Shown here: piece by piece, positions 36,187 to 45,514 of the stretch
How the letters are laid out: every line of letters starts with the position of its first letter
Position numbering within the stretch: position 1 is the stretch's first letter
DNA from: Labilibaculum sp. K2S
GTDB taxonomy: Bacteria; Bacteroidota; Bacteroidia; Bacteroidales; Marinifilaceae
Assembly: GCF_030372765.1 (NCBI RefSeq)
Contig: NZ_JAUCMW010000018.1
Span: 1 to 64,000 of the forward strand
Reading direction: 5' to 3'
Length of the DNA: 64,000 nucleotides
Notes under the pieces: model-generated
Told to the model about the DNA's origin: nothing
The model's database searches: none
The model's input: only the letters and a program-made list of their open reading frames with translations
Program-made: the position numbers and the translations under genes

Positions 36187-37548
36187 TTATTTTGACTCTA
36201 ATTCAATTTTATTGGTCGTAAAACCCCCTATATTTCCAGCAATTACAAGGGCCGCTCCAAGCGCACTTGCATTATCAATTTCAGAAGTGCGAACTTTTTT
36301 ATCCGTAAAGTAATTGGTAAGAAGACTTACAAAGATTTTATTTCGCGAAAAACCTCCTGATACGTAAATCGTTTTTGTTGTATCCCTTTTCGGAATAACA
36401 AGTTCTATAGAACGAACACACAACCGGGTTAATTCTATTACCAAACGTGTGTAAGCTTCCTCATAATTGGTAAAAACCGACAAATCCATTATTTCGAGTC
36501 CTTCACTGAATTTTTCAATTCCTTCCGGGAAAAACAATAAAGCTTTGCCGAATTTTAGATTGATGGAATTTACTGCATCTTCGCAATAATCGATATTTTG
36601 AAAATACTTATCACTTGCATTAAAATGATGATTTAGCCTGGCAATGTATGTTTCATGAAAATGTCCCATAAATAATCGGGATGATTTCACCTGTCGCTTT
36701 TCAGGAGTCATAAAACACAAACAATCATTCTTTAATTGTTCGCTTGTTAAGGGCTCATCGTTAAATGGATTCATGCTAATGCACCACGTTCCGGTAGAAA
36801 CCAGAATAAAATCTTCTTTTGAGTTTTGAAGATAAGGAACCAATGATGCGGAGCTATCGTGAATACCAACTCCTGTTTTAATTTCTTTTCCTTTAATCAA
36901 AGCAGGATAAACCTGATCGTTATTAACAGGTTTTAGCAATTTAAAGCCTTCCTTTTTTAGCCATGGGTGATATTGCATTTTATCAAAATCCCATAGAAAG
37001 GTGTGACAGCCAATAGAGGTTGGTTCAGAAGTGATCTGTCCGGTTAAAACCAAAGAAAGATATTGTGGAAAATGAAGTATGTTCTCCACCTTTTCCCAAA
37101 TATCTTGTTTCTCTTTTTTTAACCAAAGAGCTTGAATTCCGGAATTTAAAAGCAACCCCAAAGCCGGGCTGGCCGTTTGACGGCAAAACTCATCTACCCC
37201 ACCATATTCTTGAAATAGTGATTCCTGAATTTCAGGATTTACTTGCTTTAGATAGTTGTAAATTGGCGTTAATAATTTTCCTTCTTTGTCTAAAAAGGCA
37301 AGAGATGCACCATAAGTTGAGAAATTAATGGCCTGAATATCAAACTTTCCTTCCTCTATAAGAGCACTCAAAGTATTCACCATCCAATTTTGAATCAACT
37401 GAATATCATCACATTCAAAGCCATCTTCGTCAACAGTAGTCAAAAAATTTTCTTCGCATTGATAAACCAAATTAAACACCTGATCGAATAGAAGTATTTT
37501 TTTATTGGTTTTACCAATATCAAAAACTGCAATTACTTTAGTTTCCAT
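36187..37548 (-). CDS. rhaB: Rhamnulokinase (FGGY family)
   Basis: The 453-aa sugar kinase shows FGGY hallmarks: VIAVFDIGKTNKKILLFD at the N-terminus (phosphate 1), VSTGTWCISMNPFND mid-protein (phosphate 2) and IYVSGGFSRNKIFVSLLTNYF (adenosine region). In the B. thetaiotaomicron rhamnose operon the kinase is of this divergent FGGY type. It phosphorylates L-rhamnulose to the 1-phosphate. The frame is open to 37596, but the ATG at 37548 places the conserved strand at residue 5 as expected, so I choose it. Confidence 0.9.
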   Translation of the reverse strand: METKVIAVFDIGKTNKKILLFDQVFNLVYQCEENFLTTVDEDGFECDDIQLIQNWMVNTLSALIEEGKFDIQAINFSTYGASLAFLDKEGKLLTPIYNYLKQVNPEIQESLFQEYGGVDEFCRQTASPALGLLLNSGIQALWLKKEKQDIWEKVENILHFPQYLSLVLTGQITSEPTSIGCHTFLWDFDKMQYHPWLKKEGFKLLKPVNNDQVYPALIKGKEIKTGVGIHDSSASLVPYLQNSKEDFILVSTGTWCISMNPFNDEPLTSEQLKNDCLCFMTPEKRQVKSSRLFMGHFHETYIARLNHHFNASDKYFQNIDYCEDAVNSINLKFGKALLFFPEGIEKFSEGLEIMDLSVFTNYEEAYTRLVIELTRLCVRSIELVIPKRDTTKTIYVSGGFSRNKIFVSLLTNYFTDKKVRTSEIDNASALGAALVIAGNIGGFTTNKIELESK

Positions 37549-37624
37549 CCATTGTAATTTTGATTCAATAAAAAAGCGAACCGGATGATGAAACAAATGT
37601 GTTTCATCATCTAGCTCCTTCTAC

Positions 37625-38890
37625 TTATCTTTTAGATAAAACTTCTTTTTCGTAAGCTTGTATTTCTGCAATATAATCCTCGCTAACAGGTACACCTTCT
37701 TGCAAACAGTAGTAATCCCAAACAGCACCAAATGGCTTTGTTTTCAACTCTTCAAGAAGTGCTAACCGTTCAAAATTCTGCCCGTTTTCTTCATATTTCA
37801 CTAATGTAGAAGTAGGCTCTAACATAGCAATCATAAACGCTTTTTGTGCTGCACGTGTACCTACTACATAAGCACCAATACGGTTGATAGAAGCGTCAAA
37901 AAAGTCAAGACCTACATTTACACGACCGATAAAGTCGTTACGTACTATTTCAGAAGCGATCAACTGTACTTCTTCGTTAAGTGTTACTACATGGTCAGAA
38001 TCCCAACGAACAGGACGTGTCACGTGAAGTAATACTTCGTCTACAAACTGAAGGCAAGAAGAAATCTTATCACCTACAACCTCTGTTGGATGGAAGTGAC
38101 CATTATCCAAACAAATCATTTTGTTGTTCTTGATAGCATATCCCAGGTAATAATCGTGTGAACCTACAGTCATAGACTCAGCACCTATACCAAATACTTT
38201 ACTCTCAACAGCATCCTTCATATATTCTTTTGGAAATTCTGCTGCGAAACCTTCATCAAGAGATTTAGTCAACTGTGAACGCATTCCATTACGATCGATT
38301 GGGGTATCTTTAGATCCATCAGGAATCCAGGTATTCAATACACAAGGGCTTTCCAGTTGTTTACCAACTTCAGCAGCAATTTCGCGTGTACGCTTAAGGT
38401 GTTCTACCCAAAATTTACGTATTTCTTCATCTTTAGAAGATAAAGTAAATCCGCTATCAGCTTTAGGATGAGAGAAGAATGAACCATTAAAGTCCATACC
38501 AACACCTTGCTTTTTACACCAATCTATCCATCCTTGGAAATGCTTTACTTCAATAGCATCACGATCAGTAGCTCCATCAGAGAAGTCACCGTATAAAGCA
38601 TGTACGTTTACGCGTTGCTTACCTGGCAGCAATGACATTACCTTTTCCAGGTCAGCCATAATTTCAGTTATATTACGTGCTTTTCCAGGATAATTACCTG
38701 TAGCCTGAATACCACCGGAAAGTTGACCGTCAGGATTCTCAGTGCCTGATACATCATCAGTTTGCCAACAGTGAAGACTGATTTTAATTTCATTGATTTT
38801 ATTCAATACGGCTTCAGTATCAACACCTAAAGCTGCATACTGCTCCTTGGCCAACTCATAGGCCTTTTTAATCATTTCTTTATTTGCCAT
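37625..38890 (-). CDS. rhaA: L-rhamnose isomerase
   Basis: The 421-aa enzyme converts L-rhamnose to L-rhamnulose. Typical signatures: SLHCWQTDDVSGTE near residue 38, NVHALYGDF, the DFNGSFFSHPKADSGFTLS stretch, LNTWIPDGSKDTPIDR, and the metal ligands in ICLDNGHFHPTE and VRWDSDHVV. Length matches the classical RhaA family. Cytoplasmic. It is about 77 bp upstream of the kinase and downstream of the transporter, consistent with one operon. Confidence 0.97.
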   Translation of the reverse strand: MANKEMIKKAYELAKEQYAALGVDTEAVLNKINEIKISLHCWQTDDVSGTENPDGQLSGGIQATGNYPGKARNITEIMADLEKVMSLLPGKQRVNVHALYGDFSDGATDRDAIEVKHFQGWIDWCKKQGVGMDFNGSFFSHPKADSGFTLSSKDEEIRKFWVEHLKRTREIAAEVGKQLESPCVLNTWIPDGSKDTPIDRNGMRSQLTKSLDEGFAAEFPKEYMKDAVESKVFGIGAESMTVGSHDYYLGYAIKNNKMICLDNGHFHPTEVVGDKISSCLQFVDEVLLHVTRPVRWDSDHVVTLNEEVQLIASEIVRNDFIGRVNVGLDFFDASINRIGAYVVGTRAAQKAFMIAMLEPTSTLVKYEENGQNFERLALLEELKTKPFGAVWDYYCLQEGVPVSEDYIAEIQAYEKEVLSKR

Positions 38891-38987
38891 AACACGTATA
38901 TATTCTAAATAAAATACTTCTTCTAATTCAACAGAAACAGGTGAATTATCTGAATTAATATTCTCTAAAACTTAAAAAAAATGTCAT

Positions 38988-40058
38988 TTACATTGCATTC
39001 CCTAAACCAACAATCACCACGGAAACAATAATAACGGCTATACCAATAGTTATCGTCCATTTGGTTTTAGGGGCTACTCCTTTCCATTCATTTCGGTAGA
39101 TTCCCCACATATTAGCGGTTAGAATGATGGTGGACATATGAAGAATCCAGGAACTTGCACCATTTCCAAGTTTACTCTCGCCCATTCCGTAAAAGAAAAA
39201 CTGAAGAAACCAGGTGGTTCCGGCCAATGCAGAAAACAAAATGTTATTCCGGATAGGTGTCGATTTATTTCCAAAATCTTTATAAGACTTATTTTTTAAG
39301 CTCAAAATGGTAGTCCATATTAAATTAGTTGTTAAACCACCCCAAAGAATTACCACAAATGTTACATTGTTTTGAAACAGGTGACTGGAACCTTCAAATA
39401 AATAATCGGGTAATACCGCTGCCGATTCGGCCATGGTTTTACCTGCTTCAATACCAAAATTAAAGAATGAACTTAGGATCCCCGATAAAATAGCGATCAC
39501 TAAACCTTTCACCAAACTAAACTCTGCAACACTCTTTTTTTGATCCTCTTCGCTTAACTCACCTTCTTTCAACATTCCTGCATAACCACACAAGGCTATA
39601 CCAACAAGACAAACGACTACTCCAACTAACACTAATTGTCCCCCTGAAGAAGCCAACATATCGGTAAAAGAAACCTTCCCCGCTGTTGGATTAATGTTGT
39701 AATATATAGAAGGAACGATTGCGCCGAAAGCTGAACAAAACCCAAGAACCACCGAATTCCCTAATGACATGCCTAAATAACGAACACCTAAACCATAAGT
39801 GAGGCCACCAATTCCCCAACAAAGGCCTAATGTAAATGTAAGAGCAAAAATCTGGGATGAACTGGCTAAAATAATATCAAAAAAACCTGGGATCGTTAAA
39901 TATGCTGCTATTGGCGGTACAATTAACCATGAGAATAAACCGCCAACAATCCAAAAGCTCTCCCATGCCCAGCCCTTTACTTTGTTAAAAGGCATGTAAA
40001 AACTACCTGATGCGACTCCACCTAATGAATGATAAATAATTCCTAATAACGCGTGCAT
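38988..40058 (-). CDS. rhaT: L-rhamnose/proton symporter
   Basis: The 356-aa membrane protein has about ten hydrophobic helices and the RhaT-type opening (GGVASGSFYMPFNKVKGWAWES), with LCWGIGGLTYGLGVRYLGMSLGNS around residue 80-105, FNFGIEAGKTM mid-protein and WFLQFFFYGMGESKLG late. It takes up rhamnose across the inner membrane. It is the first gene of the rhamnose operon and is divergent from the AraC regulator, with 136 bp between the start codons. Confidence 0.93.
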   Translation of the reverse strand: MHALLGIIYHSLGGVASGSFYMPFNKVKGWAWESFWIVGGLFSWLIVPPIAAYLTIPGFFDIILASSSQIFALTFTLGLCWGIGGLTYGLGVRYLGMSLGNSVVLGFCSAFGAIVPSIYYNINPTAGKVSFTDMLASSGGQLVLVGVVVCLVGIALCGYAGMLKEGELSEEDQKKSVAEFSLVKGLVIAILSGILSSFFNFGIEAGKTMAESAAVLPDYLFEGSSHLFQNNVTFVVILWGGLTTNLIWTTILSLKNKSYKDFGNKSTPIRNNILFSALAGTTWFLQFFFYGMGESKLGNGASSWILHMSTIILTANMWGIYRNEWKGVAPKTKWTITIGIAVIIVSVVIVGLGNAM

Positions 40059-40123
40059 ATTTTCGGATTTAGTTTGATTTAATTGGTATTTTTGTTTTTG
40101 TTATATTCTGATAATATGAAACA

Positions 40124-40131
40124 CAAATGTA
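40124..40131 (-). promoter_or_regulatory. -7 promoter element for the rhamnose operon
   Basis: The minus strand reads TACATTTG, a perfect TAnnTTTG, 66 bp upstream of rhaT. At a spacing of 19 bp the -33 region reads TTGA, a weak match to TTTG, as expected when an activator is needed. ACACAAA occurs twice (40121-40127 and 40156-40162) and may be part of the regulator's site, but this is not well supported. Confidence 0.5.
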
Positions 40132-40194
40132 TATTGACACTTACATAATTTCAATACACAAACTGGCGTTTCATTTGCACTTTTTGGACCAATA

Positions 40195-41070
40195 ATGGAA
40201 GATTTTTTCAAATACATATCTGCAAGTGAAGAAGACAAAGATTGGGGGCTTTATTTAAATGTAGCCGGAAAATCAAAAGTACCCTCAGGAATCAGCTATC
40301 CCTCTGCAGAACATCCCAGTGGATATCACTTTTCATGGGTCAAAGGGCGCACTCTAAATGAATATCAGATTAACTACATTACAAAAGGAACAGGGACACT
40401 CGAAAACGCCCGGGGAAAATTTGCGGTTAAGCCTGGTTCATTGTTAATTATCCGAAAAGGGGAATGGCATCGCTACAGACCTACCAAAAGTGAAGGATGG
40501 ATTGAACATTACATTGGTTTTGACGGCATGTTTGCCAACCACTTTTTACAGGAAAACCAAATTCTGCAAGGACAATCGGTTATCCATTGCGGTGTACGCG
40601 AAGATTTTATAGATACTTATTACAAAATTTTCGAACTGGTTCGAAACGAAGATCCCGGAAACCAGCACATTGCTGCCGGACTGGTGATCAAATTACTGGG
40701 ATGTATAGTCGCTTGGGAAAAACAAAAAAACTTCTCTGGAAAACCTATTGAAAAGCTGATTCAGGAAGCTCGTTTTTACATGCGGGAACATATTGAACAA
40801 GAGGTCGATATTCAAAAACTTGCCGAAGATAATTGCATTGGCTACTCCTACTTCCGAAAGATGTTCAAAAAATACACTGGTATCTCTCCCCACCAATATC
40901 ATTTGGATTTAAAAATAATGAGATCCAAAGAATTGATTCTAACAACTAATAAATCGATGAAAGAAATCAGTTACGAACTTGGTTTTCAGTCTATTCATTA
41001 TTTTAGCCGGATATTTAAGAAAAAAGTAGGACAAAATCCGTCTGAATTGAGAGGAACCGTTACTAAATAG
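40195..41070 (+). CDS. rhaR: AraC-family rhamnose regulator (RhaR-like)
   Basis: The 291-aa protein has an N-terminal cupin-type effector domain (about 15-160, with GTGTLENARGKFAVKPGSLLIIRKGEWHRY) and a C-terminal pair of AraC HTH motifs (about 190-288, with DIQKLAEDNCIGYSYFRKMFKKYTGISP and MKEISYELGFQSIHYFSRIFKK). In B. thetaiotaomicron an AraC regulator beside the rhaKIPAO genes activates them with rhamnose. The divergent position here supports the same role. It is soluble and unrelated to the HTCS pair. Confidence 0.88.
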   Translation: MEDFFKYISASEEDKDWGLYLNVAGKSKVPSGISYPSAEHPSGYHFSWVKGRTLNEYQINYITKGTGTLENARGKFAVKPGSLLIIRKGEWHRYRPTKSEGWIEHYIGFDGMFANHFLQENQILQGQSVIHCGVREDFIDTYYKIFELVRNEDPGNQHIAAGLVIKLLGCIVAWEKQKNFSGKPIEKLIQEARFYMREHIEQEVDIQKLAEDNCIGYSYFRKMFKKYTGISPHQYHLDLKIMRSKELILTTNKSMKEISYELGFQSIHYFSRIFKKKVGQNPSELRGTVTK

Positions 41071-41090
41071 TTGAAAACAAAAAAGAGACG

Positions 41091-41113
41091 ATCTATTTAA
41101 GACAGTCTCTTTT
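41091..41113. terminator. Bidirectional terminator between rhaR and GH28
   Basis: A 9-bp stem AAAAGAGAC / GTCTCTTTT (41091-41099 with 41105-41113) has A-runs on one side and T-runs on the other, between the convergent genes ending at 41070 and 41160. The loop is only 5 nt. Confidence 0.75.
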
Positions 41114-41159
41114 CCTTTACTTGTATATACTAGAAGCTAAATCCATTGAGTATAGCTGC

Positions 41160-42599
41160 TTAGTTTTTAATACTTACATCTTTATTATTGCTAAGTTTTA
41201 ACTTATTTTCTTTTACTCCCCGCACTTTAAAATCAGTAAACTTCCAGTTTCTTGCAAAAGATATGTTCCCTGTATTATCTCCTTTAAAGCTTACATTTTT
41301 GAACTGGAAATTATCAATGGTACTTTCCTCTATTCCAGTTACCTTTATGCACGTTTGAGCATTGATGGCATGTACATTTTCAAAAAACATATTTTTGAAT
41401 TTAGGCATGCCTTTTTCAGATGGTACTACCTCCAGTAATTTTTTCCAATGAATCGGCAACTCCTCGTATTGATAGCCCTCAGGCAATTTTGAGTTACTAT
41501 AAGATGGATTCCAATTCAGATTCACAATAAAAGGATCTCTAACTCCATCCATTTGTATGTTGTACATGTAAATATTCTCAATGGTTCCCCCTCTTTGCGA
41601 AGTACTTTTAAAACGCAAACCGTACTTAGTACCTAAACCTTTCATGTTGTATATCAACACATTTTTAATACTCCCAGAGGTTTCACTGCCACAAGTAAAC
41701 AAACCATCGCCACGGCCGGCAATACAATCACGAATTACAATATACTCACACGGACGATTTACTTTTAAACCATCGGCATCTCTACCAGCCTTTAAGCAAA
41801 AATTATCATCGTTGCAATTCACATAGCAATTCTGCACCAAAATTCTACTTGATGAGTCAATATCAACACCATCGGTACTCGGCCCCTTTCCTTCAATGTT
41901 ATTATTGATGGTCATACCTTGAACGGTTACGTATTCCGAATACAAAATATGAACAGACCAAAAGCCAGCCTGATACAACACAAAATCTTTCAGCGTTACA
42001 TCTTTTGAATTCTCAATAATGATCCCTCTTGGTCTTTTACAATCGTAATCAACAACCCAACGTAAACCTTTGGGATCGTATTCTTCACGCATGTTTCGGT
42101 ATTTGTTCCAAAATACTTTCCCTTTACCGTGTACCACTCCTTCTCCAGTAATGGCCACATTGTGCTGATCAATAATATTGATTAATCCCGCAGGCCAATT
42201 CATTTCGATACCTGCTACTCTTGTTGGAATTTCTTTATAATCATTAATATCCTGACTTCCTTCTATTTGTACCCCTTTCGGGATGTCGAGAATTACGTTA
42301 GATTTTAAAAATATCGATCCTGTAAGGTAAATACCTGTTTGAAAGCGAACTACACCACCACCAAGTTCGGCACATTTATCTATAGATTCCTGTATCGATT
42401 TGGTACACAAGGTAACACCATCTCCAACAGCACCAAAATCGGAAGGATTGTAGATTACTCCTCTTGAAACAGGTTGCATTCTAGCTCCTACATCAGTAAT
42501 CCAATTGCAGGAAGAAAGATCAGGCTCAAAATCCTGCCCAATACTTGAAATGGATATCATCAGGAATATTCCTATTAAACTAATTTGTTTCCAACTCAT
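41160..42599 (-). CDS. GH28 family protein with altered active-site motif
   Basis: The 479-aa secreted protein (signal about 1-22) has the GH28 beta-helix. STDGVDID (241-248) matches the NTD motif, NCNDDNFCLKAG (261-272) gives the Asp-Asp pair, and YGLRFKS (about 326-332) matches the RIK region. The GHG motif, however, reads GRGDG at 295-299, so His is replaced by Arg at 296. This His is conserved in polygalacturonases, so activity or specificity may differ. It is the last gene of the rhamnogalacturonan locus, 45 bp after the second GH28. A role on rhamnogalacturonan fragments is inferred from context. Confidence 0.88.
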   Translation of the reverse strand: MSWKQISLIGIFLMISISSIGQDFEPDLSSCNWITDVGARMQPVSRGVIYNPSDFGAVGDGVTLCTKSIQESIDKCAELGGGVVRFQTGIYLTGSIFLKSNVILDIPKGVQIEGSQDINDYKEIPTRVAGIEMNWPAGLINIIDQHNVAITGEGVVHGKGKVFWNKYRNMREEYDPKGLRWVVDYDCKRPRGIIIENSKDVTLKDFVLYQAGFWSVHILYSEYVTVQGMTINNNIEGKGPSTDGVDIDSSSRILVQNCYVNCNDDNFCLKAGRDADGLKVNRPCEYIVIRDCIAGRGDGLFTCGSETSGSIKNVLIYNMKGLGTKYGLRFKSTSQRGGTIENIYMYNIQMDGVRDPFIVNLNWNPSYSNSKLPEGYQYEELPIHWKKLLEVVPSEKGMPKFKNMFFENVHAINAQTCIKVTGIEESTIDNFQFKNVSFKGDNTGNISFARNWKFTDFKVRGVKENKLKLSNNKDVSIKN

Positions 42600-42644
42600 C
42601 TGTCTGTTTTTCTTATTAGTAATTGATTTTCTATTCTATTAGTT

Positions 42645-44312
42645 TCAGTTCTTCAATTCAATTTTATCTTCGGGAAAACTGCTTGTTTTATCCTTAATCT
42701 GACGAATGTCTGTGTTCCAAATTTCCAATCCTGTTTTCAAGTACTCAGGATATGAAACATTCTCAAACTCTATGTTTGAAACATTTTCGACGATTATAGC
42801 AGGTCCCGAAAGTGGTGAAATAGAAACATTTTTTAAGCTAATATTTTCTGATTCACAGAATTTACCACCCAATTGAGACGACATGCATGCATTTTTAATT
42901 TGAATACCGCTAATTTTCATTTCCGGCAAACCATTAAAAAACATAGCCCGTCGTGAATTTACAGATACAATATCCGTAAAAAAGAGGTTTCGAAAACAAG
43001 GTGTTTCTTCATTTTCAAGAGGAATATTCGCTGACTCCCCATTAGATTTTTTATCATCTATAAGTTCTGCAGATGGTGAATTTCCGCCATAATATAAGTT
43101 AAAAGAAAGCGCATCGGTAACAATATTCTGCATGCTAATGTTTGAAACATATATGTTCTCAACAACACCGCCTCTTCCCCTTCGGCTTTTAAAACGTAAT
43201 CCTACATCCGTACCTAAAAACGAGCAATTACTTACTTTAATGTTTTTCACCCCACCCGACATTTCGCTACCTACAACAAAACCACCGTGTCCTTTATAAA
43301 CAACACAATTATCTACAATCACATTTTTTGTTGGTACTCCCCGTCTGCGTCCATCTTCGTCTTTTCCCGATTTTATGCAAATCCCATCATCACCCACATC
43401 AAATTTACTGTTTACAATAATGGCATTTTCGCAGGACTCCAAATCAAGACCATCACCATTTTGAGCATAAGATGGGTTTCTAACAGTTACATTATCAACG
43501 ATTATATTTCTGCATAGTAATGGATGAATATTCCAGCTGGGAGAGTTTGAAAAACAGACTCCCTGCAAAAGCACGTTTTCACATTCGATCAAACTAATCA
43601 TAACCGGACGCAGAAAATCTTTAATGGATTGCCATTCTTTCTCTGTCTTTACGTTTCTTGGTACATTCATACTGCTAACAGCATCACCTTTAAGTGATTT
43701 TTCACTGGGAAACCAATAATCACTCCTTTTATAAGCGCCTCCTTTTGCTGTTATTTTTTTCCATTGACTTTCGGTTACTTTTTGTTTTTTTACCGGTCGC
43801 CATGCATCTCCGGATCCATCGATACATCCTTGTCCGGTTATCGCAATATTCTTAAGATTCTTACCTGATACAGGCGATTGACAACGACGTGTATCGAGTC
43901 CCTCAAAACTGGTTTCCACCAATGGATAATCGTCAAAGTCCCGGCTAAACTTAATCAATGCTCCTTTTTTAAGATGAAGATTAATATTGCTCTTCAGCTC
44001 AATTGGCCCTGTTAACCATATCCCTTGAGGAACAAGCAAAGTTCCACCACCTTTTTCAGCCAATTCATCAATGGCCTTTTTGAATGCCACTGTATTTTTG
44101 AATTGCCCGTTACCAATACCTCCAAAGGTGATAATGTTTATTTCCAGCTCAGGAAATTGCGGCGCATTTACAACAGGCATGGTAAAAGGTAAATCTTTAT
44201 ATAAATATGAATATTTATACGATTCGTTTTCTGGTTTTTGCGCACCCATGGAGCAACCTGCTAAAAGTATAAACCAGATATATCTCGTGAATAATTTCCT
44301 GAACAATTTCAT
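42645..44312 (-). CDS. GH28 glycosidase lipoprotein (polygalacturonase family)
   Basis: The 555-aa protein carries a lipoprotein signal (lipobox LAGC, Cys20), so it is probably tethered in the outer membrane or periplasm. GH28 motifs are canonical: QNGDGLDLESCENA (NGD variant of NTD), DVGDDGICIKSGKDED (Asp-Asp), KGHGGFVVGSEMSGG (intact GHG) and VGLRFKSRRGRGG (RFK). Members of this bacterial group act on galacturonate or rhamnogalacturonan oligosaccharides, often from the end. It is 32 bp after GH105, a partner that works on unsaturated galacturonyl ends. Confidence 0.92.
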   Translation of the reverse strand: MKLFRKLFTRYIWFILLAGCSMGAQKPENESYKYSYLYKDLPFTMPVVNAPQFPELEINIITFGGIGNGQFKNTVAFKKAIDELAEKGGGTLLVPQGIWLTGPIELKSNINLHLKKGALIKFSRDFDDYPLVETSFEGLDTRRCQSPVSGKNLKNIAITGQGCIDGSGDAWRPVKKQKVTESQWKKITAKGGAYKRSDYWFPSEKSLKGDAVSSMNVPRNVKTEKEWQSIKDFLRPVMISLIECENVLLQGVCFSNSPSWNIHPLLCRNIIVDNVTVRNPSYAQNGDGLDLESCENAIIVNSKFDVGDDGICIKSGKDEDGRRRGVPTKNVIVDNCVVYKGHGGFVVGSEMSGGVKNIKVSNCSFLGTDVGLRFKSRRGRGGVVENIYVSNISMQNIVTDALSFNLYYGGNSPSAELIDDKKSNGESANIPLENEETPCFRNLFFTDIVSVNSRRAMFFNGLPEMKISGIQIKNACMSSQLGGKFCESENISLKNVSISPLSGPAIIVENVSNIEFENVSYPEYLKTGLEIWNTDIRQIKDKTSSFPEDKIELKN

Positions 44313-44344
44313 GTTTAAATATTTTATTTGTTAATGATGATTCT

Positions 44345-45496
44345 TTATTTCCCCAACTCCAGGCATCCCATTATAAATGGTCCCGTAGCTTTACTATCGT
44401 TATCCCTGATTCTTTCATTGATGTAATAATTATAACTTCCATCGCGATATGGCCTGCCACCTAATCCGGCAACGGCACAACATTTGGTTAAGCCTAATGT
44501 ACCGTCAGCATTCTTTACAATCAGATTCTTCATCAAGCCATTGTATGCCTTAAGTGCTGTTTTTCGGTATTTTTTATCGATGTATCCTTTATTTACAGCT
44601 TTTGCATAAGCATACATGTACATGGAAGAAGCTGATGCTTCCAGATAATTCCCTTCTCTTTGTCCCTGATCCAAAACCTGATACCACAATCCTGTTTCAT
44701 CCTGATAATGTGACAGTGCTTCTGCCACACCATCAACAATATTCAGTAAGGTCTTTCTTTGCAGATGATTTTCAGGAACATAATCCAATACATCAACAAG
44801 TGCCATAAACCACCAACCCATACTTCTTCCCCAAAAATTTGGAGACTGACCGGTTATTTTATCAGCCCACTTCTGATTATGGCTCTCATCCCATGCATGG
44901 TAATACAAACCTGTTTTCGTATCGCGGGTGTGTTTGGCACATACTATAAACTGATTGATAGCATCATCTAACAAATCCGGTTGGTCAAAAGTAACAGCAT
45001 ATTGAGCTAAAAAAGGAGCCCCCATATATAAGCCATCCAACCAAACCTGATGCTGATAAATTAACTTGTGCCAAAAAGCTCCTTCGTGTGTTCGGGGATG
45101 CATCTTAAGTTGCTTAACCAAGCGATTCATGGCTAATTTATATTTCTCATTTCCAGTCTCTTTATATACATCAAAAAGAATTTTCCCGGAATTGATGTAG
45201 TCGATATTGTACGATTCTACTTTGTACAAGTGTATTTCCCCATTTTCGTTTATAAGCGAATCGGCCCATTTAATCACGTAATCAAGGTATTTTCTATCTC
45301 CGGTTTCCTTCCAAACCTTCAGCATAGCCAAACATCCCAAGCCTTGCGAATAACCAAAATAGAGTCTTTTGCCATGATCCAACTGCCAGGCTTCCGGAAA
45401 TCGTTTCATCTCCGAATCGGCAAACTGAATGGCTGTTGTTTGTGCTTGTGTTAGCTGACTTATTAGGAGTAGTGAATAAAGAATTATTGTTCTCAT
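44345..45496 (-). CDS. GH105 unsaturated rhamnogalacturonyl hydrolase
   Basis: The 383-aa secreted enzyme (signal about 1-18) has the six-hairpin fold of the YteR group. The catalytic Asp is in QVWLDGLYMGAPFLA near residue 155, and other conserved stretches are HPRTHEGAFWHKLIYQHQ, FWGRSMGWWFMALVDVLDYVP and GNYLEASASSMYMYA. It hydrolyses the unsaturated galacturonate left by lyases from rhamnogalacturonan disaccharides. Lyases for this are not in the window. It lies 18 bp downstream of the acetylesterase. Confidence 0.95.
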   Translation of the reverse strand: MRTIILYSLLLISQLTQAQTTAIQFADSEMKRFPEAWQLDHGKRLYFGYSQGLGCLAMLKVWKETGDRKYLDYVIKWADSLINENGEIHLYKVESYNIDYINSGKILFDVYKETGNEKYKLAMNRLVKQLKMHPRTHEGAFWHKLIYQHQVWLDGLYMGAPFLAQYAVTFDQPDLLDDAINQFIVCAKHTRDTKTGLYYHAWDESHNQKWADKITGQSPNFWGRSMGWWFMALVDVLDYVPENHLQRKTLLNIVDGVAEALSHYQDETGLWYQVLDQGQREGNYLEASASSMYMYAYAKAVNKGYIDKKYRKTALKAYNGLMKNLIVKNADGTLGLTKCCAVAGLGGRPYRDGSYNYYINERIRDNDSKATGPFIMGCLELGK

Positions 45497-45514
45497 ACTG
45501 TAATAATTATCGTT

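Noticed and set aside
38880..38910. Third Nudix-regulator palindrome (ACGTATATATT) upstream of rhaA
   Set aside because: Only one arm matches; the second half does not form the palindrome.
40120..40162. Rhamnose regulator site made of two ACACAAA copies 35 bp apart
   Set aside because: Only two short AT-rich copies, one of them overlapping the -7 box; not enough to call an operator.
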